NCBI GenBank assembly: GCA_019307135.1
Contig: JAFDKF010000005.1
Coordinates: forward strand, 1 to 38,084
DNA: 38,084 bases
Reading direction: 5' to 3'
Source: Deltaproteobacteria bacterium
Lineage (GTDB): Bacteria; Desulfobacterota; Desulfobacteria; Desulfobacterales; C00003060
Shown here: one piece after another, positions 30,224 through 37,826 of the stretch
How positions within the stretch are numbered: the stretch's first letter is position 1
How the letters are laid out: every line of letters starts with the position of its first letter
Notes under the pieces: generated by a model
What the model was told of the DNA's origin: nothing
The model's database searches: none
The model's input: the letters and a program-made list of their open reading frames with translations, nothing else
Position numbers and translations under genes: made by a program

Positions 30224-31372
30224 ATGATCGCGAACCCCAAAAACATTATCTTAGCATGTATAGCTGCGTCTATCTTAGCAGCGTTTTCCTCTGGCGGTTG
30301 TGGCAAGAAGGCTGACAAGGGCCTGGAAGAGGTGACCTATCGGCTGAAGTGGCTTTTCAACATCAGTGTGGTTGGTGATCTTTATACGGACGTACATGGA
30401 ATCTTTGCCTACCGGGGGCTTCGAGTGACCATTAAAGAAGGCGGCCCGGAGCGTGACGCGATCAAGGAGTTAGAACTTGACCACGCCCAGTTTGGTGTGG
30501 CATCAGCCGATCAAGTCATCCGGGCTCTGTCCAAGGGCGCTCCTGTGGTAGTCATCGCCCAGCTTTTTCAGGCCAACCCCCTTCAATGGATCTACAGGCC
30601 AGAGAAAACCCGCATAGAGGGCCCTGAGGACTTGAAAGGAAAGACGATTGGCATAACCTATGGTGGCAACGATGAAACCATCATGCGAGCCCTCCTGTCA
30701 AAATACAAGATCATGAACAACGAGATAAGATTCTTTAGTGTTCGCTACGACTACACCCCTTTTTACGAGGGTGAAGTCGATCTTTGGCCCATTTACCAGA
30801 ATGCCGAAGGGGTCGTCATTGGTGAGAAACTCCACAAGGCAGGGGAACAGGTCAGCTTTTTTAACCCTGATAAGTTCGGTATCCCCTTTGTCTCCAACTC
30901 GGTCATCACGACAGAGCGCATGTTGAAAGAACGCCCGGGGACAATTCGAGACTTCATCAGTGCTCTGCTCCAGGGCTGGCGAGAAGCCCTTGATCCGGCA
31001 AACAAGGAAAAGGCTGTAGCAACCATTCACCGGTTTGACAGGGACACGCCCATTAAGATTATAAGGAAACAGCTCGCAGCCACCAGGATGCTCATGAAAC
31101 CGTCACCGGAGATTGAAATAGGAAGGATCGATGTTGAGGCATGGAAACAGACCGAGAGGATCATGCTGGAGCAAAAGCTGATTCCCGGCCCTGTGTCGGT
31201 AGAGAAAATTTTGGGAGGCGTTCACAGGTTCAGAGATCACCGTTCAGAGATCAGAAGTCGGAGATCAGAAGTCGGAGATCAGAAGTCAGAAATCAGAAGT
31301 CAGAAATCAGAAGTCAGAAATCAGAAGTCAGACCTCCGACCTCTGATCTCTGACCTCTATTCTTTTAACTGA
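30224..31372 (+). CDS. NMT1/THI5-like ABC substrate-binding lipoprotein
   Basis: 382 residues as read. The signal peptide (IILACIAASILAAF) ends in a lipobox-like SSGGC, so it should be a membrane-anchored lipoprotein. The domain is a periplasmic binding protein of the NMT1/THI5/SsuA group (VTYRLKWLFNISVVGD; FGVASADQVIRALSKGAPVV; LKGKTIGITYGGNDE). Substrate is unknown; relatives bind thiamine precursors, sulfonates, nitrate or riboflavin. The last ~45 residues (RSEIRS/QKSEVRNQKS repeats) are translated from a 14-bp tandem array (31231-31358). The native end is probably near residue 338. Confidence 0.87.
   Translation: MIANPKNIILACIAASILAAFSSGGCGKKADKGLEEVTYRLKWLFNISVVGDLYTDVHGIFAYRGLRVTIKEGGPERDAIKELELDHAQFGVASADQVIRALSKGAPVVVIAQLFQANPLQWIYRPEKTRIEGPEDLKGKTIGITYGGNDETIMRALLSKYKIMNNEIRFFSVRYDYTPFYEGEVDLWPIYQNAEGVVIGEKLHKAGEQVSFFNPDKFGIPFVSNSVITTERMLKERPGTIRDFISALLQGWREALDPANKEKAVATIHRFDRDTPIKIIRKQLAATRMLMKPSPEIEIGRIDVEAWKQTERIMLEQKLIPGPVSVEKILGGVHRFRDHRSEIRSRRSEVGDQKSEIRSQKSEVRNQKSDLRPLISDLYSFN
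31231..31358. repeat. 14-bp tandem word array with complementary tail
   Basis: The unit GAGATCAGAAGTCG/A is repeated about six times, followed by complementary words (GACCTCCGACCTCTGATCTC). Because 14 is not a multiple of three, successive units are read in different frames within the binding-protein gene. Confidence 0.9.
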
Positions 31373-31428
31373 ACCTCTGAACCCGTGAACGGTTACGAAT
31401 TTTGATGCCTCATTCGGTTATCGAAAGG

Positions 31429-31489
31429 CATCGCGGCAGGAAAGCCGCTCCCACAAAAACATTGAGTGGGAGCGGCTTTCCAGCCGCGA
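31429..31489. repeat. REP-like hairpin GTGGGAGCGGCTTTCC
   Basis: GCGGCAGGAAAGCCGCTCCCAC and GTGGGAGCGGCTTTCCAGCCGC (each truncated here to under 23 bases) pair almost perfectly across an 11-base loop. Outside them, CATTCGGTTATCG and CCGAATGAATAACC are also partly complementary. It lies between convergent genes. Confidence 0.8.
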
Positions 31490-31507
31490 ACCCCGAATGA
31501 ATAACCA

Positions 31508-31738
31508 TCAAATTGCCCAATCCGGAATGAAATGCAGGATGTGTTCCTCTATTTCTTGAAACTCCTTGGCATCCACCTCAGCTTCCACGTCTTCAGCGTC
31601 AAACCAACAGATTGACTTACCCCTGTGATCGTACACGTTGAAAATGCGCTTCCCGTCTTCGGTCGGATGCTCCATTTCCACAACTTCGGCCACAATCTTT
31701 TTCGCCTTTTCATACGGAATGAATTGCGGTTCTTCCAT
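31508..31738 (-). CDS. Small acidic hypothetical protein
   Basis: 76 residues, strongly acidic (MEEPQFIPYEKAKKIVAEVV, then ICWFDAEDVEAEVDAKEFQ). No domain recognised. It begins 58 bases after the dGTPase-like gene on the same strand, with AGGGAA a few bases upstream of ATG, so it could be the second gene of that operon. The protein-like composition and Glu/Asp bias argue for a real gene; no other support. Confidence 0.55.
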   Translation of the reverse strand: MEEPQFIPYEKAKKIVAEVVEMEHPTEDGKRIFNVYDHRGKSICWFDAEDVEAEVDAKEFQEIEEHILHFIPDWAI

Positions 31739-31796
31739 AAGCCGTTTCCCTTGTTCAGACCTCGCTAAGTGGTTAAGTGGTTGACGATCTCTGTAG

Positions 31797-32891
31797 TTAA
31801 ACCAATGGGGTCGGGAAAAAGATCTCTTCGTAAAGATTCAGGGCATAGCGGTCGGTTATGCTGGCGGCAAAGTCACAGACCTTCCGCTCCTGGGTCGTAC
31901 CCGCTGGGAAAGGACCCATCTCCATTTTTCTCAGTTCTCTTTCAAAGACCTCCGGCTTTTCCAGAAGATAGTAGTATAGCTCCGAGAGGATTTTTTTGGC
32001 CTTGACAAACTCTCCGTGCACCTGCTCAGACCTGTAAACATTATCATAGAGAAACTGCCTGAGTACAGCCATAGCCTCGGAAACCGACTCACTCACAGCA
32101 AGGTGCATCTCTCCATCCTCAATCCGGGTTGATATCACAAGGTCGTTTATCATGGTCCTGATCCGCGCGGAATGGGAATGACCCAATACCTCCGTACATA
32201 CCCCTGGAATGTCTCTTTCGCCAATGACACGGCTACGGACGGCATCATCCAGGTCGTGGTTGAGATAGGCCATGATATCAGCAAACCGCACCACCCTGCC
32301 CTCAACCGTTACAGGTATCTCGTTGGGCTCCTCAGGCAGAACCGCTCCATATCCCTTGGAATGATTTAGAATCCCGTCACGAACCTCAAAGGTCAGGTTC
32401 AAACCTCGGCCTTGCTTCTCCAGCACATCAACGACCCTTACACTCTGCTCCCGGTGAGAAAACGCTTCCGAATAGATCTCCCTTAGCACAACCTCGCCGC
32501 CGTGTCCGAACGGCGTGTGTCCCAGGTCATGTCCCAGGGCTATGGCCTCGGCCAAATCCTCATTCAGCCTTAATGCCCGGGAGATGGTGCGTGCAATCTC
32601 AGAAACCTCCAGGGTGTGTGTCAGCCGTGTCCGGTAGTGATCTCCCAGCGGAGACAGAAACACCTGGGTCTTGTGTTTCAGACGTCTAAAGGCATTGGAA
32701 TAAACGATACGATCGCGGTCTCTTTGAAACTCCGTACGAATGGGACAGGGCTTTTCATACGTCACCCTCCCCCGGGAGTCACTGCTCAAGCAGGCACAAG
32801 GGGAGAAATATTCCCTCTCCCACGCCTCTATCTCCTCCCGTATGGACGTCAGCTTATGCGATCGTTTTCTTAAGGCCTGCCACCGGGCCAT
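31797..32891 (-). CDS. dGTP triphosphohydrolase-like HD-domain protein
   Basis: 364 residues. The HD signature is complete: RRLKHKTQVFLSPLGDHYRTR, then LTHTLEVSEIARTIS (first His) and ALGHDLGHTPFGHGGE (His-Asp pair and further metal ligand). These proteins hydrolyse dNTPs to nucleosides plus triphosphate. The shorter ~360-residue bacterial type, as here, is often called dGTPase-like. The N-terminal 30 residues (SHKLTSIREEIEAWERE) are variable. It is probably transcribed with the small downstream gene. Confidence 0.92.
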   Translation of the reverse strand: MARWQALRKRSHKLTSIREEIEAWEREYFSPCACLSSDSRGRVTYEKPCPIRTEFQRDRDRIVYSNAFRRLKHKTQVFLSPLGDHYRTRLTHTLEVSEIARTISRALRLNEDLAEAIALGHDLGHTPFGHGGEVVLREIYSEAFSHREQSVRVVDVLEKQGRGLNLTFEVRDGILNHSKGYGAVLPEEPNEIPVTVEGRVVRFADIMAYLNHDLDDAVRSRVIGERDIPGVCTEVLGHSHSARIRTMINDLVISTRIEDGEMHLAVSESVSEAMAVLRQFLYDNVYRSEQVHGEFVKAKKILSELYYYLLEKPEVFERELRKMEMGPFPAGTTQERKVCDFAASITDRYALNLYEEIFFPTPLV

Positions 32892-32945
32892 ACCTTGAGA
32901 CTCCTCTCAGCCTGACTGCAAAAAGACAACAGCACATAAAACTGA

Positions 32946-33081
32946 GGGTTTCGTAAAAAGTCGGATTCAGTGAATGTGTCATTTCGACCGCAGGGAGAAA
33001 TCTTATCTTTTCGGCATACTAAACCGGCAAGATTTCTCGCTTCGCTCGAAATGACAAGTTGTGGAGAGTTTTTACGAATCC
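32946..33081. mobile_element. Composite palindromic element GGGTTTCGTAAAAAGTC
   Basis: The outer arms GGGTTTCGTAAAAAGTC (32946-32962) and GAGTTTTTACGAATCC (33066-33081) are imperfect reverse complements. The 78-bp palindrome (32978-33055) is nested inside, as another copy is nested in a different outer element at 12427-12572. Confidence 0.65.
32978..33055. repeat. 78-bp palindromic repeat, copy 3
   Basis: GTCATTTCGACCGCAGGGAG at the left and TCGCTTCGCTCGAAATGAC at the right. Same family and length as the copy at 1716-1793, centre sequence different. Confidence 0.85.
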
Positions 33082-33287
33082 ATCAAAGGTGGAAACAAAA
33101 AATTTTTTTCTTATTACACAAAAACAAGAATCTGTAAAGGCATATTGTGTGATATTGCACGGTAACGTCAAGGCAAACCTCGACATTAATGTATTATAAT
33201 AAAAATCGACGGCATCCTTCATTCCTCGGTTTACACTTATCAAGGATGCGGGCGCCAAGAGATAAATTCTTTTGTTCCTACTTTTTG

Positions 33288-33384
33288 GTGTCAGGTGTAC
33301 TTTTTGGTTTCAGGTGTCAGGTGTCAGGTACAAGAAACACTGACACCTGAAACCTGAACACTGAAACCTGAAACCCCAAACCTG
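33288..33384. repeat. Self-complementary word array (GGTGTCAGG)
   Basis: GGTTTCAGGTGTCAGGTGTC... at 33305-33328 is answered by ACACTGACACCTGAAACCTG... at 33337-33377. It uses the same word as the array at 6377-6473, showing that words can be shared between distant loci. Confidence 0.88.
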
Positions 33385-33519
33385 GAGTGGTGAAAAAAAG
33401 TGTAAACTATTTTGTGGCGAAAATGAAGGATGCCATTTTCGTGCTTTCCCATTTTCGTGTTTTCGTGGTAGATGCTTTTCACAATTCACGCTGCACAATA
33501 TCGGAGAAGAAGATCGAAA

Positions 33520-34020
33520 ATGGATTATGAATTCTTTATGTCAAAGGCCCTTGAAAAGGCACACCAGGCACTCAGCATGGGAGAATTCCCCGTTGGCTGT
33601 GTGATGGTGTATCAAAACAGAGTGCTTGTCACCGGAGCGAGGCACCACAGTACGCCAGACAACCAAAACGAACTGGACCATGCAGAAATATTGGCGTTGA
33701 GGAGGCTTGTCGGCCTGGAGAAAAAGATCGACCGAGAAAAAGTAACCCTCTTTTCCACACTGGAACCCTGCCTCATGTGCTATGCAGCACTCATCCTGAA
33801 TGGCATAAGGCAAATCGTGTACGCCTATGAAGATGTCATGGGAGGCGGGACAAACATAGACCTAAAAAGGCTCAACCCTTTCTATAAGGATATGGAGATA
33901 ACGGTCATACCTCATGTCTTGAGGCAGGATAGCCTGATGCTTGTCAAAAAATTCTTCTCGGACCCTCAAAGGGGCTATTTGAAGGGAACCCTGCTTGCTC
34001 AATATACCCTGAAGCAATAA
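33520..34020 (+). CDS. Nucleoside/nucleotide deaminase family protein
   Basis: 166 residues from ATG 33520 (GGAGAAGAAGA upstream); a longer in-frame start at 33472 is less likely. It has the zinc-dependent cytidine/adenosine deaminase motif: DHAEILALRRL (His and catalytic Glu) and STLEPCLMCYAALI (two Cys ligands). Size and motifs resemble TadA, the tRNA adenosine deaminase. The C-terminal half (GGGTNIDLKRLNPFYKDMEI) differs from classic TadA, so guanine- or nucleoside-deaminase activity is possible. Confidence 0.85.
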   Translation: MDYEFFMSKALEKAHQALSMGEFPVGCVMVYQNRVLVTGARHHSTPDNQNELDHAEILALRRLVGLEKKIDREKVTLFSTLEPCLMCYAALILNGIRQIVYAYEDVMGGGTNIDLKRLNPFYKDMEITVIPHVLRQDSLMLVKKFFSDPQRGYLKGTLLAQYTLKQ

Positions 34021-34066
34021 GTGGGGCATCCCCAGATTCATATATCACCATGAATAAATCCGCAGT

Positions 34067-34252
34067 CTTTTCAAGGCGTAAGCCGCAAATCCGAAATCCG
34101 AAATCCGAAATCCGAAACAAATTCAAAATTCGAATTTAAGAATGTCCAAAACGTTAAAGATTTCAAAAAATATGGTTGTTCTTGTTTCGATCATTTGAGT
34201 TTTGAAAATTTTGTCATTGTTTCGAGTTTCGATATTCGATATTCGAGTTTTG
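34067..34252. repeat. Word arrays AATCCGAA and TTCGATATTCGA, with GCGTAAGCCGC insert
   Basis: TTTTCAAGGCGTAAGCCGCA (34068-34087) is followed by four AATCCGAA units (34088-34118) and by TTCGAGTTTCGATATTCGAT... at 34221-34248. The whole gap 34021-34314 lacks a gene. The complementary pairing is weaker than in other arrays. Confidence 0.65.
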
Positions 34253-34314
34253 CCATTTTCAACCCAATAAGCACCTCATGGCTGAGGTCAACAAAAATCT
34301 GGGAATGCTTCCAC

Positions 34315-35091
34315 TTAGCGGGGCCTTAAGTAAGGGACGTTGATTCCCCAGACAAAGAACTTGACCCATGCAAAACCGAACTTCATCAACGCCACCTCGT
34401 CTGTTTTGATCTTTTTTAACACTTCTGACTTCACCTTGTACCGCTTTAAGAAAGTGCTTTGAAAAACGAAATCCTGGAATTTGTCGAGGTTATAGCTGGC
34501 CATAAAGGCCATCTTCCCTTTTGGTCCATAGGGCCCCTCCTGGCCCCACGGATCAGAGTGAAACAGGGCCTTTACTTCTGCCCATTTGGCAGTCATTTTG
34601 TGATAGAAAATCGCACCCTGGTCCTGTGCCCAGCTTTCACTTGTCCACTCTTGTGGTTCATATTGTCCGAGGCAAAAATCAGGGGGTTTGAAAAAGTATA
34701 CATCAGTTGCCTTACCTGCCGTGCCCTGAAACAGAATCCCCTGTTCCAGAGGAAAGGTGCGACAGGTGTCAGGCCGATCCGGATAAACTGTGCATCCTGA
34801 CTCGTTCAAGAATGGACAGGTCTTTTCCTCGTTTTCGGCCATACGGAGCAAAACATCCGGAAAGGAATTCGATTCCCGCAGCACAATGTCCACGTAGGCG
34901 TCTAAGAACTGTTCCGAGGATATGTTCAGTCGATTCTTCAGTCGAAGGACATCGTAAGGGTACAAGAACAGGTTTAGGTTTCGACAACATCGCGTAAAGC
35001 ATTCCAACCCTTCATGACACCGAAACGAAAAGACTTCACCGTTCTCAAGCTTCTTATCAAGAAGATCCTCTTTCGCATCAATATATTTCAT
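34315..35091 (-). CDS. YkgJ-family cysteine-cluster protein, copy C
   Basis: 258 residues. The cysteine pattern FRCHEGLECFTRCCRNLNLF is followed by CPFLNESGCTVYPDRPDTCR, then FCLGQYEPQEW and AQDQGAIFYHKM. It matches the protein at 26667 over nearly its full length, including C-terminal AFMASYNLDKFQDFVFQSTF and VALMKFGFAWVK, so the two are paralogues. The family is thought to bind a metal or Fe-S cluster; function unknown. It diverges from a radical SAM gene across a strong GC-rich palindrome. Confidence 0.85.
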   Translation of the reverse strand: MKYIDAKEDLLDKKLENGEVFSFRCHEGLECFTRCCRNLNLFLYPYDVLRLKNRLNISSEQFLDAYVDIVLRESNSFPDVLLRMAENEEKTCPFLNESGCTVYPDRPDTCRTFPLEQGILFQGTAGKATDVYFFKPPDFCLGQYEPQEWTSESWAQDQGAIFYHKMTAKWAEVKALFHSDPWGQEGPYGPKGKMAFMASYNLDKFQDFVFQSTFLKRYKVKSEVLKKIKTDEVALMKFGFAWVKFFVWGINVPYLRPR

Positions 35092-35108
35092 TTGCTGGGC
35101 CTTGGTGC

Positions 35109-35165
35109 GGGCGGGGTAAACCCGCCCCTACGCCGACCCCATGTAGGGGCGGGTTTACCCCGCCC
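35109..35165. repeat. Perfect 23-bp palindrome GGGCGGGGTAAACCCGCCCC
   Basis: The arms at 35109-35131 and 35143-35165 are exact reverse complements with an 11-nt loop. A half copy lies at 8650-8674. It lies between the divergent YkgJ and radical SAM genes, so it is not an ordinary 3' terminator. Confidence 0.9.
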
Positions 35166-35298
35166 TTTTGGACTGCAAAATATAGCTTAAAGATAATGGA
35201 TTCAAAAGGCAAGGGGCTTTCCTGACCCTTGCTTGTATCATCCAGCAGTGATAAAGAGAAGAAAAACTCTACAAACAAGGACCCTCAAACCTATCAAC

Positions 35299-36312
35299 AT
35301 GGAAAAAACGGTAGCTTTTCAGAAAAACGCCAGAAACATATTCTTTCACATACTGACCCGCTGCAATCTGAAATGCAGGCATTGCTACATCAACCCTCAG
35401 CACCACGGCAAACAAACCCTGCCTGTCGAAACCGTAAAGAAGTGGTTGAAGGCCCTGGTGCACGAGAAAAATGCCTCCAACCTCATTTTCATAGGCGGCG
35501 AGCCAACCCTGCACTCAGGCCTTCACCTTCTAATTAAGGCCGCCAGGACGATGGGTTACGCTTCAATCACCGTGGATACCAACGGGTTCTTCTTTAACCA
35601 CATCCTTGAAAAAGTGAATCCTGAAGAACTGGACTATTTCAGCGTCGGCCTGGACGGATCATGTAAAGAGATCAACGATCTCATTAGGGGAAAGGGGAGC
35701 TACAACAAGTGTGTGGCTGGCATAGAAAAGGCCCTTTCAAAGGGATTTAAGGTCAGTCTGATCTACACGGTGAGCCAATTGAATATCCGTGATTTGAAAA
35801 ACATGCCGGGTTTTTTAAAGGCCCTCGGCATCGATAGGTTTTTCATTCAAGTCATTGGAATCAGAGGGCGTTCAGCACAGGACGAAAAACAGAAACTTCA
35901 ACTGACCAGAGAGGAGTGGGCTGCTGTTGTGCCAAGAGTAGCGGCCCGAGCTGCACGACTTGGCATCCACGTTACCTATCCCAAGGTGTTCCTGGACTGC
36001 TCAGAACGTTTTGAGTGTGCGGCTCTGGTTGCGGAAAACTACTTTGTTTTTCCGAACGGCAGGGTTTATCAGTGCCCCCTGGGCGAAGATTTTCCCCTCC
36101 ATTCCTATGTGATTGAGAGTGACAAGCTCACGCCAACCCCCCCGATTAATGAAAAAAACTTGTTTCAACTATCGATTCCAGAAGGTTGTGTCATGAACAA
36201 ACTTATTCAGCCGGGGAACCTGAGTTATGATAAACAAGGAAGCCCAAGGTATAAAATTGCCTGTTGCCTGCTAAAGCAAGAGATCAAGCCATGGGATGGT
36301 ACAAGTAGTTGA
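35299..36312 (+). CDS. Radical SAM protein with SPASM-like C-terminus
   Basis: 337 residues from ATG 35299; an in-frame TTG at 35233 is possible, and no strong ribosome-binding site decides it. The radical SAM motif is TRCNLKCRHCY (CxxxCxxC) near residue 20, followed by FIGGEPTLHSG and SVGLDGSCKEINDLIRGKGS. C-terminal Cys residues (LDCSERFECAALV, VYQCPLGED, GCVMN, ACCLL) suggest one auxiliary Fe-S cluster. The layout matches peptide/protein maturases and haem-pathway-like radical SAM enzymes; the substrate is unknown. Its stop TGA is in an AGTTGAGTTG word array. Confidence 0.87.
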   Translation: MEKTVAFQKNARNIFFHILTRCNLKCRHCYINPQHHGKQTLPVETVKKWLKALVHEKNASNLIFIGGEPTLHSGLHLLIKAARTMGYASITVDTNGFFFNHILEKVNPEELDYFSVGLDGSCKEINDLIRGKGSYNKCVAGIEKALSKGFKVSLIYTVSQLNIRDLKNMPGFLKALGIDRFFIQVIGIRGRSAQDEKQKLQLTREEWAAVVPRVAARAARLGIHVTYPKVFLDCSERFECAALVAENYFVFPNGRVYQCPLGEDFPLHSYVIESDKLTPTPPINEKNLFQLSIPEGCVMNKLIQPGNLSYDKQGSPRYKIACCLLKQEIKPWDGTSS

Positions 36313-36396
36313 GTTGTTGAGTCGTTAAGTTGTTAAATGGTTCACTACTACTCAACTACTCGACTACTCAACCACTAAACCACTCAACCAACTACT
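36304..36396. repeat. Self-complementary word array (AGTTGAGTTGTTGAG)
   Basis: AGTAGTTGAGTTGTTGAGTC at 36304-36323 and following words are answered by TACTCAACTACTCGACTACT... at 36349-36395. It fills the whole gap between the radical SAM stop and the next gene's AAGGAGGT. Confidence 0.9.
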
Positions 36397-36408
36397 AAGG
36401 AGGTACCA

Positions 36409-36969
36409 ATGTTAGAAAAACCCAAACCTTACGATATGTTAACGGATTATGTAACAGGAAACGAGGTCCCAAACGTCGGGGCTGAAGAAAATCGACAGAG
36501 GGTGGAACGCTTCCTGGTAGAGACAAAGGGTTACAGCAAGGATGATATTGAGATAGATGCTGACCTTAAGTTTACGCTCGGGGACGAGGAAGTCCGTTCC
36601 AACGTGGACCTTGTTGTCCGCGTACAAGGAAAAAGGTTCATGGTGCTGAAATGCGTGCCAGGTTCTCTGGTCTCAAGGCAAAGAGAAACCCTTGCCGCAG
36701 CCAGGTTGTTGGATGCCTACCAAATACCATTTTCCGTAGTCACAGACGGAAAGGACGCGGAATTGCTGGATACCCTGACCGGCGAGGTACTTGAACAGGG
36801 CATGGATGCCATTCCGTCCAAGGAGGAAGCCATTGAACGTATGAAGGGAATAAAGCTTCAGCCCTTTCCCCAAGAAAGGCTGGAACGAGAAAAGATCATC
36901 TTCCGCTCCTACGACGAGATGAACATCAATGTCCAAAGGAAGCTAAAGCGCATGGAGCATAGGGCATAG
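36409..36969 (+). CDS. HsdR N-terminal-like (type I restriction R-domain) protein
   Basis: 186 residues, with ribosome-binding site AAGGAGGT. It resembles stand-alone HSDR_N_2-type proteins: GYSKDDIEIDADLKFTLGDE, then VRSNVDLVVRVQGKRFMVLK with CVPGSLVSRQRE directly after. The PD-(D/E)xK-like Asp (VDLVV) is present, but the E-x-K Glu is not visible (MVLKC), so nuclease activity is doubtful. No other restriction genes are near. The end, KRMEHRA, comes from a GCGCATGGAGCATAG repeat, which also provides the TAG stop. Confidence 0.72.
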   Translation: MLEKPKPYDMLTDYVTGNEVPNVGAEENRQRVERFLVETKGYSKDDIEIDADLKFTLGDEEVRSNVDLVVRVQGKRFMVLKCVPGSLVSRQRETLAAARLLDAYQIPFSVVTDGKDAELLDTLTGEVLEQGMDAIPSKEEAIERMKGIKLQPFPQERLEREKIIFRSYDEMNINVQRKLKRMEHRA

Positions 36970-37102
36970 CGCATGGAGCATAGGACATGGCGCATGGAGC
37001 ATAGCGCATGGAGCGTGGAGTATGAGGTGTGGAGCTAAAGCATGAAACATTACTAAAGTGGGCTCTCTGCTCTATGCCCTTTGCGCTATGCGCTATGCGC
37101 TC
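36947..37102. repeat. Self-complementary word array (GCGCATGGAGCATAG) between convergent genes
   Basis: AGCGCATGGAGCATAGGGCA... repeats at 36947-37018 and is answered by GCTCTATGCCCTTTGCGCTA... at 37069-37102. The stop codons of both flanking genes, which converge here, are TAGs inside these words. Confidence 0.9.
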
Positions 37103-37779
37103 TTGGCCACCGGCAAATCCTTGCCACAGTGTTTGCAGACAATGGCTCGTGCCTTGATAATCTCGGCACAGAAGGGACATTCCTTGGTGTAGTTTCGCTT
37201 GTGAATCAGCTCAATGCTGGCCTCAACGTTTTCCTTAATCTGGTCATCCTCAAAGGTGTGATTTCGGATGGGTTCAATAACGTCCAGCCCTCCAACTTCA
37301 CCTATCATTCCAGCCACTTTCAACCGAACCTTCGGTAAAGTCTTTTCACCCAAAAGCACCCTAAGTATGGCGTCAGAATCCCTGGCCTCAAAATAGACTT
37401 CCAGCTTTCCCAAGCTTCTTTTCTCCGCGGCTATTCTTGCCTCTTCCCTGGCCCGGATCTCTTCATCAATGATAGCACCCTTGCCCCCTTCCCGGCTGAA
37501 TACGGGCATACACTCCATTTTCTTTGAACTGGGATCACATATGCAACGGTAGGAAGCCACGTTTGCATAGTGATCCATGATGTTCTTCCAGCCTTCAAGA
37601 TAAAGAGGACAATCATCATTGAAGCATACGTAAAGATACGGCGTCCCCCACCCTAAACCGTCTGAAAAGGTCATTGGCGGGCATTCCCATATGGCCATCT
37701 CCTGACCGCAATGCGGGCACACAGGCTTCTTTTCCTTAACCATCTTATTGTATACGTCTTCTCGTGTAAGAATTGCCAT
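37093..37779 (-). CDS. Double zinc-ribbon protein with a HEAT-like middle
   Basis: 228 residues from ATG 37779, which has CGGAGGT upstream; an in-frame extension to 37848 lacks one. An N-terminal zinc ribbon starts CPHCGQEMAIWEC and continues with Cys residues near VCFNDDCPLYL and YRCICDPSS. A helical middle (EARDSDAILRVLLGEKTLPK) looks like one HEAT-type repeat, and the C-terminus is a second ribbon, CPFCAEIIKARAIVCKHCG. Function unknown. Its last residues are encoded in the word array at 36947-37102. Confidence 0.78.
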   Translation of the reverse strand: MAILTREDVYNKMVKEKKPVCPHCGQEMAIWECPPMTFSDGLGWGTPYLYVCFNDDCPLYLEGWKNIMDHYANVASYRCICDPSSKKMECMPVFSREGGKGAIIDEEIRAREEARIAAEKRSLGKLEVYFEARDSDAILRVLLGEKTLPKVRLKVAGMIGEVGGLDVIEPIRNHTFEDDQIKENVEASIELIHKRNYTKECPFCAEIIKARAIVCKHCGKDLPVAKSA

Positions 37780-37826
37780 GTCTGACCTCCGAATATTTTT
37801 CTTGAAAGACTTATACCTAAAGTGAT

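Larger units (their letters stand above)
32892..33471. other. Intergenic region rich in repeats
   Basis: 580 bases between divergent genes with no defensible reading frame. It holds a composite palindrome (32946-33081) and a word array (33288-33384). A TTTCGTGTTTTCGTGG-type word set near 33437-33470 resembles the array at 27540. The AT-rich stretch at 33100-33210 may contain promoters, but none is clear. Confidence 0.5.

Noticed and set aside
31231..31358. Possible CRISPR-like or coding repeat region
   Set aside because: The units are contiguous 14-bp tandem copies with no spacers and no cas genes. It is a word array overlapping a gene end.
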